Of a stretch of DNA of 14,838 nt, positions 1-7,023 are shown piece after piece (position 1 is the stretch's first letter; each line of letters begins with the position of its first letter). The notes beneath the pieces are model-generated. The model had not been told where the DNA came from. It did no database searches and worked only from the letters and a program-made list of their open reading frames with translations. The DNA is from an uncultured Eubacteriales bacterium (GTDB taxonomy: Bacteria; Bacillota; Clostridia; Christensenellales; Aristaeellaceae), in contig USCW01000024.1 in assembly GCA_900553315.1 (NCBI GenBank), forward strand, positions 1 through 14,838. The letters run 5' to 3'. The position numbers and the translations under genes were made by a program.

Positions 1-101
1 CAGATGGCGGAAAAGGCATCGCCTACGCTGCCAACAAATTGTGCGGTATTGCCTTAACTCTGTGCCGCACGCAAAACAAAAAGAGAGGGACTTCTCTCTA
101 A
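1..101 (+). CDS. 3' end of a possible RpiB/LacAB-like sugar-phosphate isomerase gene (partial)
   Basis: The frame beginning at base 3 is open to a TAA at 99-101 and is cut by the window edge. Its first 20 or so residues, including GKGIAYAANKLCGI, resemble the GxGIxxAANKxxGI loop of RpiB/LacA/LacB-type isomerases, which interconvert sugar phosphates. The catalytic Cys seen in RpiB (CGTG) is not kept at the equivalent place. The frame ends only about 11 codons after the motif, whereas RpiB proteins continue for about 60-80 residues, so this is either a truncated or decayed gene or a chance resemblance. Its stop codon lies inside the terminator hairpin of the opposing operon. With about 33 codons visible the assignment is weak. 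Confidence 0.3.
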   Translation, partial: DGGKGIAYAANKLCGIALTLCRTQNKKRGTSL

Positions 102-115
102 AGAAATCCCTCTCT
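72..115 (-). terminator. Intrinsic terminator of the minus-strand importer/catabolic operon
   Basis: Perfect 9-bp arms AGAGAGGGA (82-90) and TCCCTCTCT (107-115) surround a 16-nt loop. Read on the minus strand, the stem is followed at once by TTTTTGTTTTG (71-81), a textbook U-tract. It starts 15 nt after the reductase stop codon. There is no U-tract on the plus-strand side, so it acts for the minus-strand operon. Confidence 0.9.
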
Positions 116-130
116 GAACATGACCAGAGC

Positions 131-1018
131 TTAGTTCTGCTTCAAGGACACGCCGGTCAGCTCTTCGTAGTGCTTCGCCAGCGCACTGTGGTCGCAGCTG
201 CCGCAGCCTTCCGCAGACAGCGCCTTGAACCACTCCTGAACCATCTCGGTCAGAGGCAGCGGAGAATTGAACTTCTCACCGGTCTCCAGCGCGTTGTTCA
301 GATCCTTGATGTGCAGATCGATACGGAAGCCGGGCTTGAAATCGCCAGCCAGCATCATGGGAGCCTTCGCGTTCATGACGGTAGAGCCCGCCAGACCGCC
401 GCGGATGCCCTCAAACACCTTCTCGGGATCGGTGCCGGTCATCTTGGCCAGCATCATGCCCTCGCTCAACGCGGCAATGTTCACAGCCACGATAATCTGG
501 TTGGTCAGCTTGCAGGTGTTGCCGCTGCCGATGCCGCCGATCAGATTGTAGGAGCCGCCCATCACCTTGAACAGGGGCAGCGCACGCTCGTAGTCTTCCT
601 CGGAGCCGCCGACCATGATAGCCAGAGAGCCGTCCACAGCCTTGGGTTCGCCGCCGGACACAGGCGCATCCACCATGTGAATGCCCTTCTTGGCCAGCTC
701 AGCATGCAGCTCCTTGCTGGCGCCGGGAGCGATAGAGCTCATGTCGATCAGCAAGGTGCCCTCGGAAGCGCTGTCAAAGATGCCGCCCTTGTCCATCACA
801 ACGCTGCGGACGTGGGGGCTGTTGGGCAGCATGGTGATGACGTCCTTGCAGTTATCGCAGACTTCCTTGATGGACTTGCAGGCCACAGCGCCCGCCTCTG
901 CCACGTTCTGCACATTGGCTTCCACCACATCATATGCATAGACCTTATAGCCAGCCTTCATCAGGTTCTTCGCCATCGGCTTACCCATAATGCCCAGACC
1001 AATAAATCCAACGTTCAT
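131..1018 (-). CDS. garR: 2-hydroxy-3-oxopropionate (tartronate semialdehyde) reductase, beta-hydroxyacid dehydrogenase family
   Basis: Cytosolic NAD(P)H-dependent reductase of 295 aa, the normal family length. Visible motifs are the N-terminal Rossmann GLGIMG (residues 7-12), the substrate-binding DAPVSGG (117-123), GSGNTCKLTNQ with the catalytic Lys170, and KDLNNA (238-243) in the C-terminal helical domain. Members of this family reduce tartronate semialdehyde to glycerate in glucarate/galactarate and glyoxylate metabolism; close relatives use other 3-hydroxy acids (3-hydroxyisobutyrate, gamma-hydroxybutyrate), so the substrate is inferred partly from context. The start at 1018 is chosen because AGGAGG precedes it; an upstream in-frame ATG would run into the preceding gene and lacks this site. 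It is the last gene of the operon, 25 nt after the lyase gene, and the operon terminator follows its stop. Confidence 0.85.
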   Translation of the reverse strand: MNVGFIGLGIMGKPMAKNLMKAGYKVYAYDVVEANVQNVAEAGAVACKSIKEVCDNCKDVITMLPNSPHVRSVVMDKGGIFDSASEGTLLIDMSSIAPGASKELHAELAKKGIHMVDAPVSGGEPKAVDGSLAIMVGGSEEDYERALPLFKVMGGSYNLIGGIGSGNTCKLTNQIIVAVNIAALSEGMMLAKMTGTDPEKVFEGIRGGLAGSTVMNAKAPMMLAGDFKPGFRIDLHIKDLNNALETGEKFNSPLPLTEMVQEWFKALSAEGCGSCDHSALAKHYEELTGVSLKQN

Positions 1019-1043
1019 CTTTCTGTTCCTCCTTCTGTTCCTC

Positions 1044-1934
1044 TCAAGCGAGCACACCAATGCTCGTGAGTACCTCGCGCAATTCAGCGCGTTTATCTTC
1101 ACTCAGGGGCGCGATAGGAGCGATGCAATCGCCCACGTCATACCCCATCATGCGAAGACCTTCCTTAATGACCACCGGGAACGTACCCATGTTCGTGGAA
1201 ATACGCAGCTTTGAGAACTTGAACTGCGCGTCCAGCGCTCCCGCCTGGTCGCCTGCCTTGTAGCAGTTGTAAATCGCCACCGCCAGATCCGGCGCAATGT
1301 TCGCGCAGGAGGTGATTGCGCCCGCCGCACCATAGCACAGGCCGGCGTAAATCAGCGTATCACGACCCACCAGCACGCGAAAATCAGGCAGATCACGGGT
1401 CAGGCGAATGTACTCCTCGGTATTCGTCATATCCCCGGTGGAATCCTTCACACCCACGATATTTTTGATCTGTGCCAGCTTGCGCACAGTTTCGGGCGCG
1501 ACGGTGACGTTCGTCTTAGGCTTGTTGTTGTAGATGATGATCGGCAGGGACGTAGCGTTCGCAATGGTCGTATAGTAGGCCAGCAGCTCGTCCTGCGTCT
1601 GGCTGACGAACATGGGGGTCAGCACGCTCAGCGCATCCACACCCACTTCTTCGGCAATCTTCGCCAACTCAACCGCACCCGCGGTGGTGATGTGGTTCGC
1701 ACCGGCGTACACCGTCATGCGGCCGCGCACCGCGTCCTTGGTCACTTCCAGCACATGACGATACACCTCGTTATCGAAGGCGTAAAACTCGCCCGTGGTG
1801 CCAAACGGGAAAACGCCGTCAATGCCGTGATCGGCCCAGAAGTCGATCAGCTGACGATATACCGGCTCATTGAACTTGCCCTGCGCGTCAACAGGTGTAA
1901 TAACAGGAATGATAATTCCTTCCGGCAAAAACAT
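1044..1934 (-). CDS. Dihydrodipicolinate synthase/N-acetylneuraminate lyase family aldolase or dehydratase, probably sugar-acid specific
   Basis: Class I aldolase-type TIM barrel of 296 aa, full length for the DapA/NanA superfamily. It keeps GTTGE (45-49), the catalytic Tyr135 in IIIYNNK, and the Schiff-base Lys163 in GVKDSTGD. It lacks two features of true dihydrodipicolinate synthase: the arginine that binds the aspartate-semialdehyde carboxylate (YNVPSRTG in E. coli) is Lys140 here, and the Tyr107-equivalent is replaced within LTPMFV (106-110). Lysine biosynthesis is therefore unlikely. Superfamily members cleave or dehydrate 2-keto-3-deoxy sugar acids, and the neighbouring dehydratase and tartronate semialdehyde reductase point to a keto-deoxy-aldarate or -aldonate lyase giving pyruvate plus a C3 aldehyde. 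That role is inference. N-acetylneuraminate lyase is an alternative, but no other sialic acid genes are present. Confidence 0.8.
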   Translation of the reverse strand: MFLPEGIIIPVITPVDAQGKFNEPVYRQLIDFWADHGIDGVFPFGTTGEFYAFDNEVYRHVLEVTKDAVRGRMTVYAGANHITTAGAVELAKIAEEVGVDALSVLTPMFVSQTQDELLAYYTTIANATSLPIIIYNNKPKTNVTVAPETVRKLAQIKNIVGVKDSTGDMTNTEEYIRLTRDLPDFRVLVGRDTLIYAGLCYGAAGAITSCANIAPDLAVAIYNCYKAGDQAGALDAQFKFSKLRISTNMGTFPVVIKEGLRMMGYDVGDCIAPIAPLSEDKRAELREVLTSIGVLA

Positions 1935-1976
1935 GGTGCGTTCTTTCCTCTCTGTCTTTAGGATGGAAAACCGGCC

Positions 1977-2960
1977 TTACTTGTTCGCCGCGTCGCTGTA
2001 GGCCATGTTCATCAGGCCCTTCATGTAGCCGGTCGCATAGGCAAAGGCTGCCAGATCGCCGCCGGTCGCTTCGGTGGTCTGGAAAATATGATCGACGTAA
2101 ATCGCCTGATCGTACTTCTCTTCCACCAGCAGCCGCATGACCTTGGTCATGTCCATGTAGCCGTCCTCGCACAGCGTCTCGGTGAAGCAGGGCAGCGGGC
2201 TGCTCACGTTGCGGAAATGCACCGTCAGCACGCGATGGTCGCGCACAAACTCGCGCAGATCAGACAGAATATCGCCAAAGGCCTTGCCACCCTCCAGCCA
2301 GCAACCGCAGCAGAACTTCATACCCAGCACGCCGGGAGCAATCGCATCCGCCATAGCAAAGGCCTTACGGAAGCAGTCGCCGCTATGCATCAGGCTGGCA
2401 TAGCCCTCATACATCGGATAAGGCGGATCGCTGGGGTGAATAGACAGACGCATTCCCTCTTCCTGCGCCACAGGCAGCGCCTGCTTCAGAAAATACTGGA
2501 AGCAATCCCACAGCTCAGCTTCCTCAACCACCTTGTCATACTTGGCAGGGCGCTTGAGGATGTTCTCCATGTTCACCGTGCGACCCAGCGCACCGTGCGT
2601 CGCCTCGCTGGCGAAATAGCCGTCATGAGAAACACGGCTGTTGCCGATATAACCAACCTTCACGCCCGCATGAGCAATAATGCGGTTCAGGTCATTATAC
2701 TTTTCGATCCACATATCCCGGTCATCCATGCCCAGATGAATGGAGGGATGCTTATACAGGAACGCGTTGCCCGCATCATCCACCGTCAGGCCCGCCTTGC
2801 GAACCTTGTCCAGAATACGGTTCACGTCCTCGTAATTGGAATGCTCGTTGGAAAACATCACGAAGCAATGGCTAATGTTCATCTGACGAAGGTACTGGAG
2901 GTAATCGTCCGTCGCCTTCTCAGAATTAACCCCCATCTGCGGCTTCATCAAAGTTTCCAT
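1977..2960 (-). CDS. Mannonate dehydratase (UxuA)-like sugar-acid dehydratase
   Basis: Xylose-isomerase-like TIM barrel of 327 aa, shorter than the usual 350-395 aa of UxuA. UxuA dehydrates D-mannonate to 2-keto-3-deoxygluconate in hexuronate catabolism. The metal-ligand landmarks are kept: HPSDPP (His175; HPDDPP in UxuA), CCGC (Cys217), VHFRN (His248) and VDH (Asp290). The substrate loop differs: the UxuA stretch FHEAAHLNGDVDM is FTETLCEDGYMDM here, and DHGHQ is DHIFQ. The overall family is clear, but the substrate may not be mannonate. AAGGAGG sits 8 nt before the chosen ATG. It lies 186 nt after the binding-protein gene and 42 nt before the lyase gene, so importer, dehydratase, lyase and reductase share one transcript. 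Confidence 0.75.
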   Translation of the reverse strand: METLMKPQMGVNSEKATDDYLQYLRQMNISHCFVMFSNEHSNYEDVNRILDKVRKAGLTVDDAGNAFLYKHPSIHLGMDDRDMWIEKYNDLNRIIAHAGVKVGYIGNSRVSHDGYFASEATHGALGRTVNMENILKRPAKYDKVVEEAELWDCFQYFLKQALPVAQEEGMRLSIHPSDPPYPMYEGYASLMHSGDCFRKAFAMADAIAPGVLGMKFCCGCWLEGGKAFGDILSDLREFVRDHRVLTVHFRNVSSPLPCFTETLCEDGYMDMTKVMRLLVEEKYDQAIYVDHIFQTTEATGGDLAAFAYATGYMKGLMNMAYSDAANK

Positions 2961-3101
2961 GGTGTAGCCTCCTTATTCTCCCAAGTGCTATTCAACAGCG
3001 CTTTTTTTGAAGCACCCTGCATTCCTCGGCGGATGACCCGCATTCCGCAGCGTGCATGAATTCCGACCAGCGCGTTCATGCGCACGCATGGCCGCACAAG
3101 C

Positions 3102-3135
3102 TCCGAAGGCACAGGGTTTCCCCCATGCCTTCGGA
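3102..3135 (-). other. Intercistronic stem-loop just downstream of the substrate-binding protein gene
   Basis: Perfect 10-bp arms TCCGAAGGCA (3102-3111) and TGCCTTCGGA (3126-3135) with a 14-nt loop, starting 11 nt after the binding-protein stop. No U-tract follows on the minus strand, so it is not a standard terminator. Hairpins in this position often protect binding-protein mRNA from 3' decay and raise its level over downstream genes (known for malE); that role here is inference. Confidence 0.6.
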
Positions 3136-3146
3136 CGGGAACAAGC

Positions 3147-4688
3147 TTACTTAGCTTCCTTCCAAGCGCACTCAGGCGTCCAGGACTCAGCGGTGGTGGT
3201 GCAGATGCCGGTGTTATGCACGCCCTTCTGCGCATAGCAGTAAGCGGGCATATAGCCGGTGGCCACAACCAGAGCATAGTCATGGCTGAACAGGCGAGCA
3301 GCCTTCTTCAGCAGTTCCTTCTTCTCCTCCAGGGTCTTGGCAGCGCGGGCGCCGAACAGAGCTTCCTCATAGTCGGCGGGCTTCGCCATCATGTTCTTGT
3401 AGTTCACGCCCTCGGAAGAGTACAGACGGATGTAGTTGGCGGTGAAGTCCAGCTTGGAAGAGCCGTTGTTCACCATGATGCCCAGATCATAGGTGCCCTC
3501 GGCCTTCTGCGCGTTGAAGTCCGCATTGGTCAGGGTCTTGATCTCCGCATTGATGCCCACCATGGACAGGTAAGCCTGCAGGATCACGGCGCACTGATTG
3601 TTGGCGGCGTTCTCATCGTTGATGGTGATGGTGGTGTTGAAGCCATCGGGATAGCCCGCAGCAGTCAGCAGCTCCTTCGCCTTCTCGGGATCATAGGGAT
3701 AAACCTCCAGGGTATCGTCGTAGCTGTAAGCACCGGGAACAGCGAACACGGGGGTCGCATCGCCCAGGCCGTTGTAGATGCCCTCGGCCATGTCAGCCCA
3801 GTCCACAGCGTACATCACAGCCAGACGAACGTTCACATCGTAGAAGGGAGACTGCTCGTCGCCGGAGCAGAACATCATGTAGGTGATGCCAGCCAGGTCA
3901 GGAGCGTTGCCAGCCACGTTCTCGTAGCTGTCCTTCAGCTGCTCGATCGCGGTGGTGTTGGGGTTGCGCAGCACGTCCAGCTCGCCGTTCTTGAAGGCGG
4001 ACAGCTGAGTGGTAGCGTCGCTGATCATCAGAACCTTGATGCTGTCCAGATAGGGCTCGCCGTCACGCCAGTAGTTGTCGTTCTTCACATAGGTGATGTG
4101 GCTGTCCTGCACGAACTCGCTCTGCACGAAGGGGCCGGTGCCGACGGCATTGATAGCCGCCCAGTCAGCGCCGTTCGCCTCAAACGCGGCGGGGCAATAG
4201 ATGCGAACTTCACCGATGGTGTCTTCCCAGGTGTTGGCCCAGGTGTCGAAGTGCATCACAACGGTGTAGTCGTCGGTCGCTTCATAGGAAGCAACGTTCA
4301 CCAGCTCGGAGCTCTTGCCGAACTCGACCATCTTGTCGAAGTTCCACACAACAGCCGCGGCGTTGAAGTCGCTGCCATCGCTGAACTTGATGCCCTGACG
4401 CAGCTTGATAGTGAAGGTCAGGTTATCCGCATCGGTGATGAACTCTTCCGCCAGCCAGGGGAAGGTATCGCCGGTCTCGGGATCCTTGCGGCCCAGAGAC
4501 TCGATGGCGGGCGCCGCATTGTAGCGGTCAGAGGTGGTGGTAGAATAGGGCAGGAAGAAGGTAGAATGATCGAAGCCCAGCACAGTCAGCGTGCCGCCGT
4601 AGGTGGGCTCAGTCGCGGTTTCCGCCATGGCGGGAACCATTGCCGTCAGCATGATCGCTGCCAGCAGGAGAGCAACCAGTTTCTTCAT
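3147..4688 (-). CDS. ABC transporter substrate-binding protein, family 5 (peptide/opine/nickel type)
   Basis: 513 aa, full length for the DppA/OppA family (SBP_bac_5). The N-terminus is a signal peptide: KK, a hydrophobic stretch to about residue 18, and a signal peptidase I site AMA/E near residue 22. No lipobox cysteine is present, which is unusual for a Gram-positive binding protein. Family features include the early YGGTLTVLG strand, the LTFTIKLRQGIKFSDGSDF segment and GTGPFVQSEF. It should capture the ligand outside the membrane and deliver it to the permease pair encoded upstream in the operon. Family 5 proteins bind peptides, but also oligosaccharides, opines and metals; the sugar-acid enzymes downstream favour a uronate- or aldarate-containing ligand (inference). 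AAGGAGG precedes the ATG. Its last about 41 codons match the upstream relic at 4788-4928. Confidence 0.92.
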   Translation of the reverse strand: MKKLVALLLAAIMLTAMVPAMAETATEPTYGGTLTVLGFDHSTFFLPYSTTTSDRYNAAPAIESLGRKDPETGDTFPWLAEEFITDADNLTFTIKLRQGIKFSDGSDFNAAAVVWNFDKMVEFGKSSELVNVASYEATDDYTVVMHFDTWANTWEDTIGEVRIYCPAAFEANGADWAAINAVGTGPFVQSEFVQDSHITYVKNDNYWRDGEPYLDSIKVLMISDATTQLSAFKNGELDVLRNPNTTAIEQLKDSYENVAGNAPDLAGITYMMFCSGDEQSPFYDVNVRLAVMYAVDWADMAEGIYNGLGDATPVFAVPGAYSYDDTLEVYPYDPEKAKELLTAAGYPDGFNTTITINDENAANNQCAVILQAYLSMVGINAEIKTLTNADFNAQKAEGTYDLGIMVNNGSSKLDFTANYIRLYSSEGVNYKNMMAKPADYEEALFGARAAKTLEEKKELLKKAARLFSHDYALVVATGYMPAYCYAQKGVHNTGICTTTAESWTPECAWKEAK

Positions 4689-4715
4689 TTGGAAATAACC
4701 TCCTTGTTTGATCCT

Positions 4716-4749
4716 CCCCTGCGCTTCCTCTTGCGAAGAAGCGCAGGGG
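4716..4749 (-). other. Intercistronic stem-loop upstream of the substrate-binding protein gene
   Basis: Perfect 11-bp GC-rich arms CCCCTGCGCTT (4716-4726) and AAGCGCAGGGG (4739-4749) with a 12-nt loop. It lies 27 nt before the binding-protein start and about 38 nt after the stop of the relic ORF. No U-tract follows on the minus strand. It may shield the 5' end of a processed binding-protein mRNA, or be the 3' hairpin left from the lost second binding-protein gene. Confidence 0.6.
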
Positions 4750-4787
4750 CTTATGTTCAGGCCCTCTTCACGAAAGCCCTAAACATC

Positions 4788-4928
4788 TTACTTTGCTTCC
4801 TTCCAAGCGGTCTCGGGCGTCCAAACCTCTTCGCTCGTGGAGTACACACCCGTGCCATGCACACCCTCCTGCACGTAGCAGTAGGCGGGCAGGTAAGCCG
4901 CGGCGACAACCAGCCGTTTGGGATTCAT
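4788..4928 (-). pseudogene. Relic of a second substrate-binding protein gene (C-terminal 41 codons with intact start and ribosome site)
   Basis: A 46-codon reading frame begins at an ATG preceded by AAGGAGG seven bases upstream, 58 nt after the ATPase gene. From residue 6 (LVVAAAYLPAYCY) to its final WTPETAWKEAK it aligns without gaps to the last 41 residues of the binding protein at 3147-4688; I count 28 of 41 identical. Only four residues precede the aligned part after Met. The simplest reading is a tandem duplicate that lost nearly all of its coding sequence by an internal deletion, leaving the 5' translation signal joined in frame to the 3' end. The 28/41 identity and many third-position differences mean the copies diverged before or after the loss, so it is not a recent exact duplication. 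A functional micropeptide cannot be excluded. Confidence 0.8.
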
Positions 4929-4986
4929 AGGGATGCCTCCTTATTTCTATCAATCTCCTGCGCGTCTTGCACAGGGAACGATCGAA

Positions 4987-7008
4987 TTAAAACAGATGGC
5001 ACGCCACCATGTGTCCGTCACCCACGTCATGCAGCTGAGGCGTTTCTTCCTTGCAGCGCTGGGTGCACTTGGGACAGCGGTTATGGAACGGGCAGCCGGA
5101 AGGCCGCTTCAGAATACTGGGCACCTCGCCCTGCACGGTAATAGCCTCGCGGCCTTCCTCGACGGTGGGATCCGCAACAGGAATGGCGGACAGCAGCGCC
5201 TGGGTGTAGGGATGCAGAGGACGTTCATACAGGTCGTCGCAGGAAGCAATCTCCATCACACGACCCAGATACATGACCAAAATGCGGTCACTAATGTGCT
5301 TCACCACAGCAAGGTCATGAGCAATGAAGATGTAGCTCAGACCCATTTCCGCCTGAATGTTTTCCAGCAGGTTGATAATCTGCGCCTGAATGGAAACGTC
5401 CAAGGCGGAGATCGGCTCGTCGCAGATAATCAGCTTGGGGTTGGAGCTCAACGCACGGGCAATGCCAATACGCTGACGCTGACCGCCGGAAAACTCATGG
5501 GCTACGCGCTCCTTCATCAGCGGATCAAGACCCACCTTGCGGAACAGCTCGTCCACCTTCTTATCGTACTCAGCACGATCCTTCACCATCTTGTGGATCA
5601 GCAGAGACTCGCCCACGATGGAACCCGCGTTTTGACGGGGATCCAGCGAGGAGAAGGGGTCTTGGAAGATCATGCTGATCTGAGAACGGAAGGGCTTCAG
5701 GTCACGATCCTTGCTGTGCGCAATATCGGTGCCGTGGAAGATGATCTTGCCTTCATCCGGCTCATACATGCGCATGATGCAGCGAGCCAGCGTCGTCTTG
5801 CCGCAGCCGGACTCACCCACCACGCCGAGGGTCTCGCCCTGCTTGATGGTGAAGGTGATGTCCTCAATGGCCTTCACTTCACCCACCTTGCGCTTCATGA
5901 TACCCTTAAACACAGGGAAGTACTTGCGCACGTCCTGCACATCCAGGCAAAGCTCTCCGTTCATATGACGCACGGGAGACGCGCCGTAATCCTTGTGCTT
6001 CAGCTCTTCTTCCTTCGCATCCAGTTCTTGCTGCGTCAGGCAACAGGAGCTGTAATGACCCGGACGCACTTCCTTCAGGGAAGCGTCGGTATGCTCCTTG
6101 CAGCGGTCGCAGCGATATTCGCAGCGGGCATAGAAGGGGCAGTAAGCCGGGCGCATGGAGGGCACGGGAGGCAAACCGTCAATAGGGATCAGAATACGAT
6201 CCTTGGGGTCGTCCAGCCGGGGAATAGCCCGCAGCAACGCCCGGGTATAGGGATGCTCGGTGTGATGGAAAATCTCCTTAGCATTGGAGGTCTCCATGAT
6301 GTGACCGCCGTACATGACGTAGATGCGCTCCGCATAGCGGGCCACCAGACCAAGGTTGTGCGTGACCATGATAACCGCAGTATTGGTCTCCTTGGCGATG
6401 CGGCGAATCATTTCCAGCAGTTGTGCCTGCGTGGTCACGTCCAGAGCGGTGGTGGCCTCGTCGGCAATCAGAATATCCGGGTTTGGCGCCATTGCCATAG
6501 CGATCATGATGCGCTGACGCATACCGCCGGAGAACTGCTGAGGATAATAATCGTAACGGGTTTCCGCATCGGGGATGTTCACCATCTTCATAGCCTCGAT
6601 GGTGCGCTTCTTGGCTTCCTCTGCGGACATGTTGCTGTGCAGCATCAGGTTCTCCTGAATCTGGTAGCCAACGGTCAGCACGGGGTTCAGGCTCGTCATG
6701 GGCTCCTGGAAGATCATGCTGATGCGGCCGCCACGCACCTGACGCATCATTTCACTTTCCGCGTCGTAGCTCAGCAGGTTATTGTCCACGCCCTCCAGGC
6801 GAACGTCGCCGCCCGCCACACGACCGGGGCTGGAAATCAGCTGCAAAACGCTCAGCATGGTAACGGACTTGCCGCTGCCGCTCTCACCCACAATGCCGAC
6901 GATCTCGCCGCGATCCACATGAAGGCTGACGCCCTCAATGGCGTTAAACTCTTTTCCGTCCGAGCGGAAGGTAGTGACCAGATCCTTGACCTCAAGTAAA
7001 TGTGCCAT
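4987..7008 (-). CDS. Fused double ATPase of a peptide/opine/nickel-type ABC importer (DppD-DppF fusion)
   Basis: 673 aa, two complete nucleotide-binding modules in one chain, as in GsiA, YejF and mycobacterial OppD. Module 1: Walker A GESGSGKS (41-48), signature FSGGMRQR (159-166), Walker B ILIADE (179-184), switch His217. Module 2: Walker A GESGCGKT (398-405), FSGGQRQR (506-513), LIICDE (526-531), His564. All catalytic residues are intact in both halves. Each module ends in the oligopeptide-transporter C-terminal domain with a CPF-x3-C cluster: Cys290/296/303/322 and Cys639/645/652/670. This spacing matches the [4Fe-4S]-binding domain described for OppD-type ATPases. It energises the permeases encoded 15 nt upstream. 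The start is supported by AGGAGAG. Most Dpp/Opp systems encode the two ATPases separately, so this is a fusion variant. Confidence 0.93.
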   Translation of the reverse strand: MAHLLEVKDLVTTFRSDGKEFNAIEGVSLHVDRGEIVGIVGESGSGKSVTMLSVLQLISSPGRVAGGDVRLEGVDNNLLSYDAESEMMRQVRGGRISMIFQEPMTSLNPVLTVGYQIQENLMLHSNMSAEEAKKRTIEAMKMVNIPDAETRYDYYPQQFSGGMRQRIMIAMAMAPNPDILIADEATTALDVTTQAQLLEMIRRIAKETNTAVIMVTHNLGLVARYAERIYVMYGGHIMETSNAKEIFHHTEHPYTRALLRAIPRLDDPKDRILIPIDGLPPVPSMRPAYCPFYARCEYRCDRCKEHTDASLKEVRPGHYSSCCLTQQELDAKEEELKHKDYGASPVRHMNGELCLDVQDVRKYFPVFKGIMKRKVGEVKAIEDITFTIKQGETLGVVGESGCGKTTLARCIMRMYEPDEGKIIFHGTDIAHSKDRDLKPFRSQISMIFQDPFSSLDPRQNAGSIVGESLLIHKMVKDRAEYDKKVDELFRKVGLDPLMKERVAHEFSGGQRQRIGIARALSSNPKLIICDEPISALDVSIQAQIINLLENIQAEMGLSYIFIAHDLAVVKHISDRILVMYLGRVMEIASCDDLYERPLHPYTQALLSAIPVADPTVEEGREAITVQGEVPSILKRPSGCPFHNRCPKCTQRCKEETPQLHDVGDGHMVACHLF

Positions 7009-7023
7009 AGCTTTCCACTCTCC

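Noticed and set aside
3078..5141. Very long plus-strand open frame (over 680 codons) opposite the binding-protein gene
   Set aside because: It is the reverse-strand shadow of the binding-protein and ATPase genes. Its composition is rich in His, Gln, Val and Ala with no recognisable domain, and the minus strand carries clear family motifs and ribosome sites.
4918..6999. Plus-strand open frame of about 690 codons opposite the fused ATPase
   Set aside because: Shadow of the ATPase gene; His/Gln-rich translation without domains or a ribosome site, while the minus strand has all ABC motifs twice.
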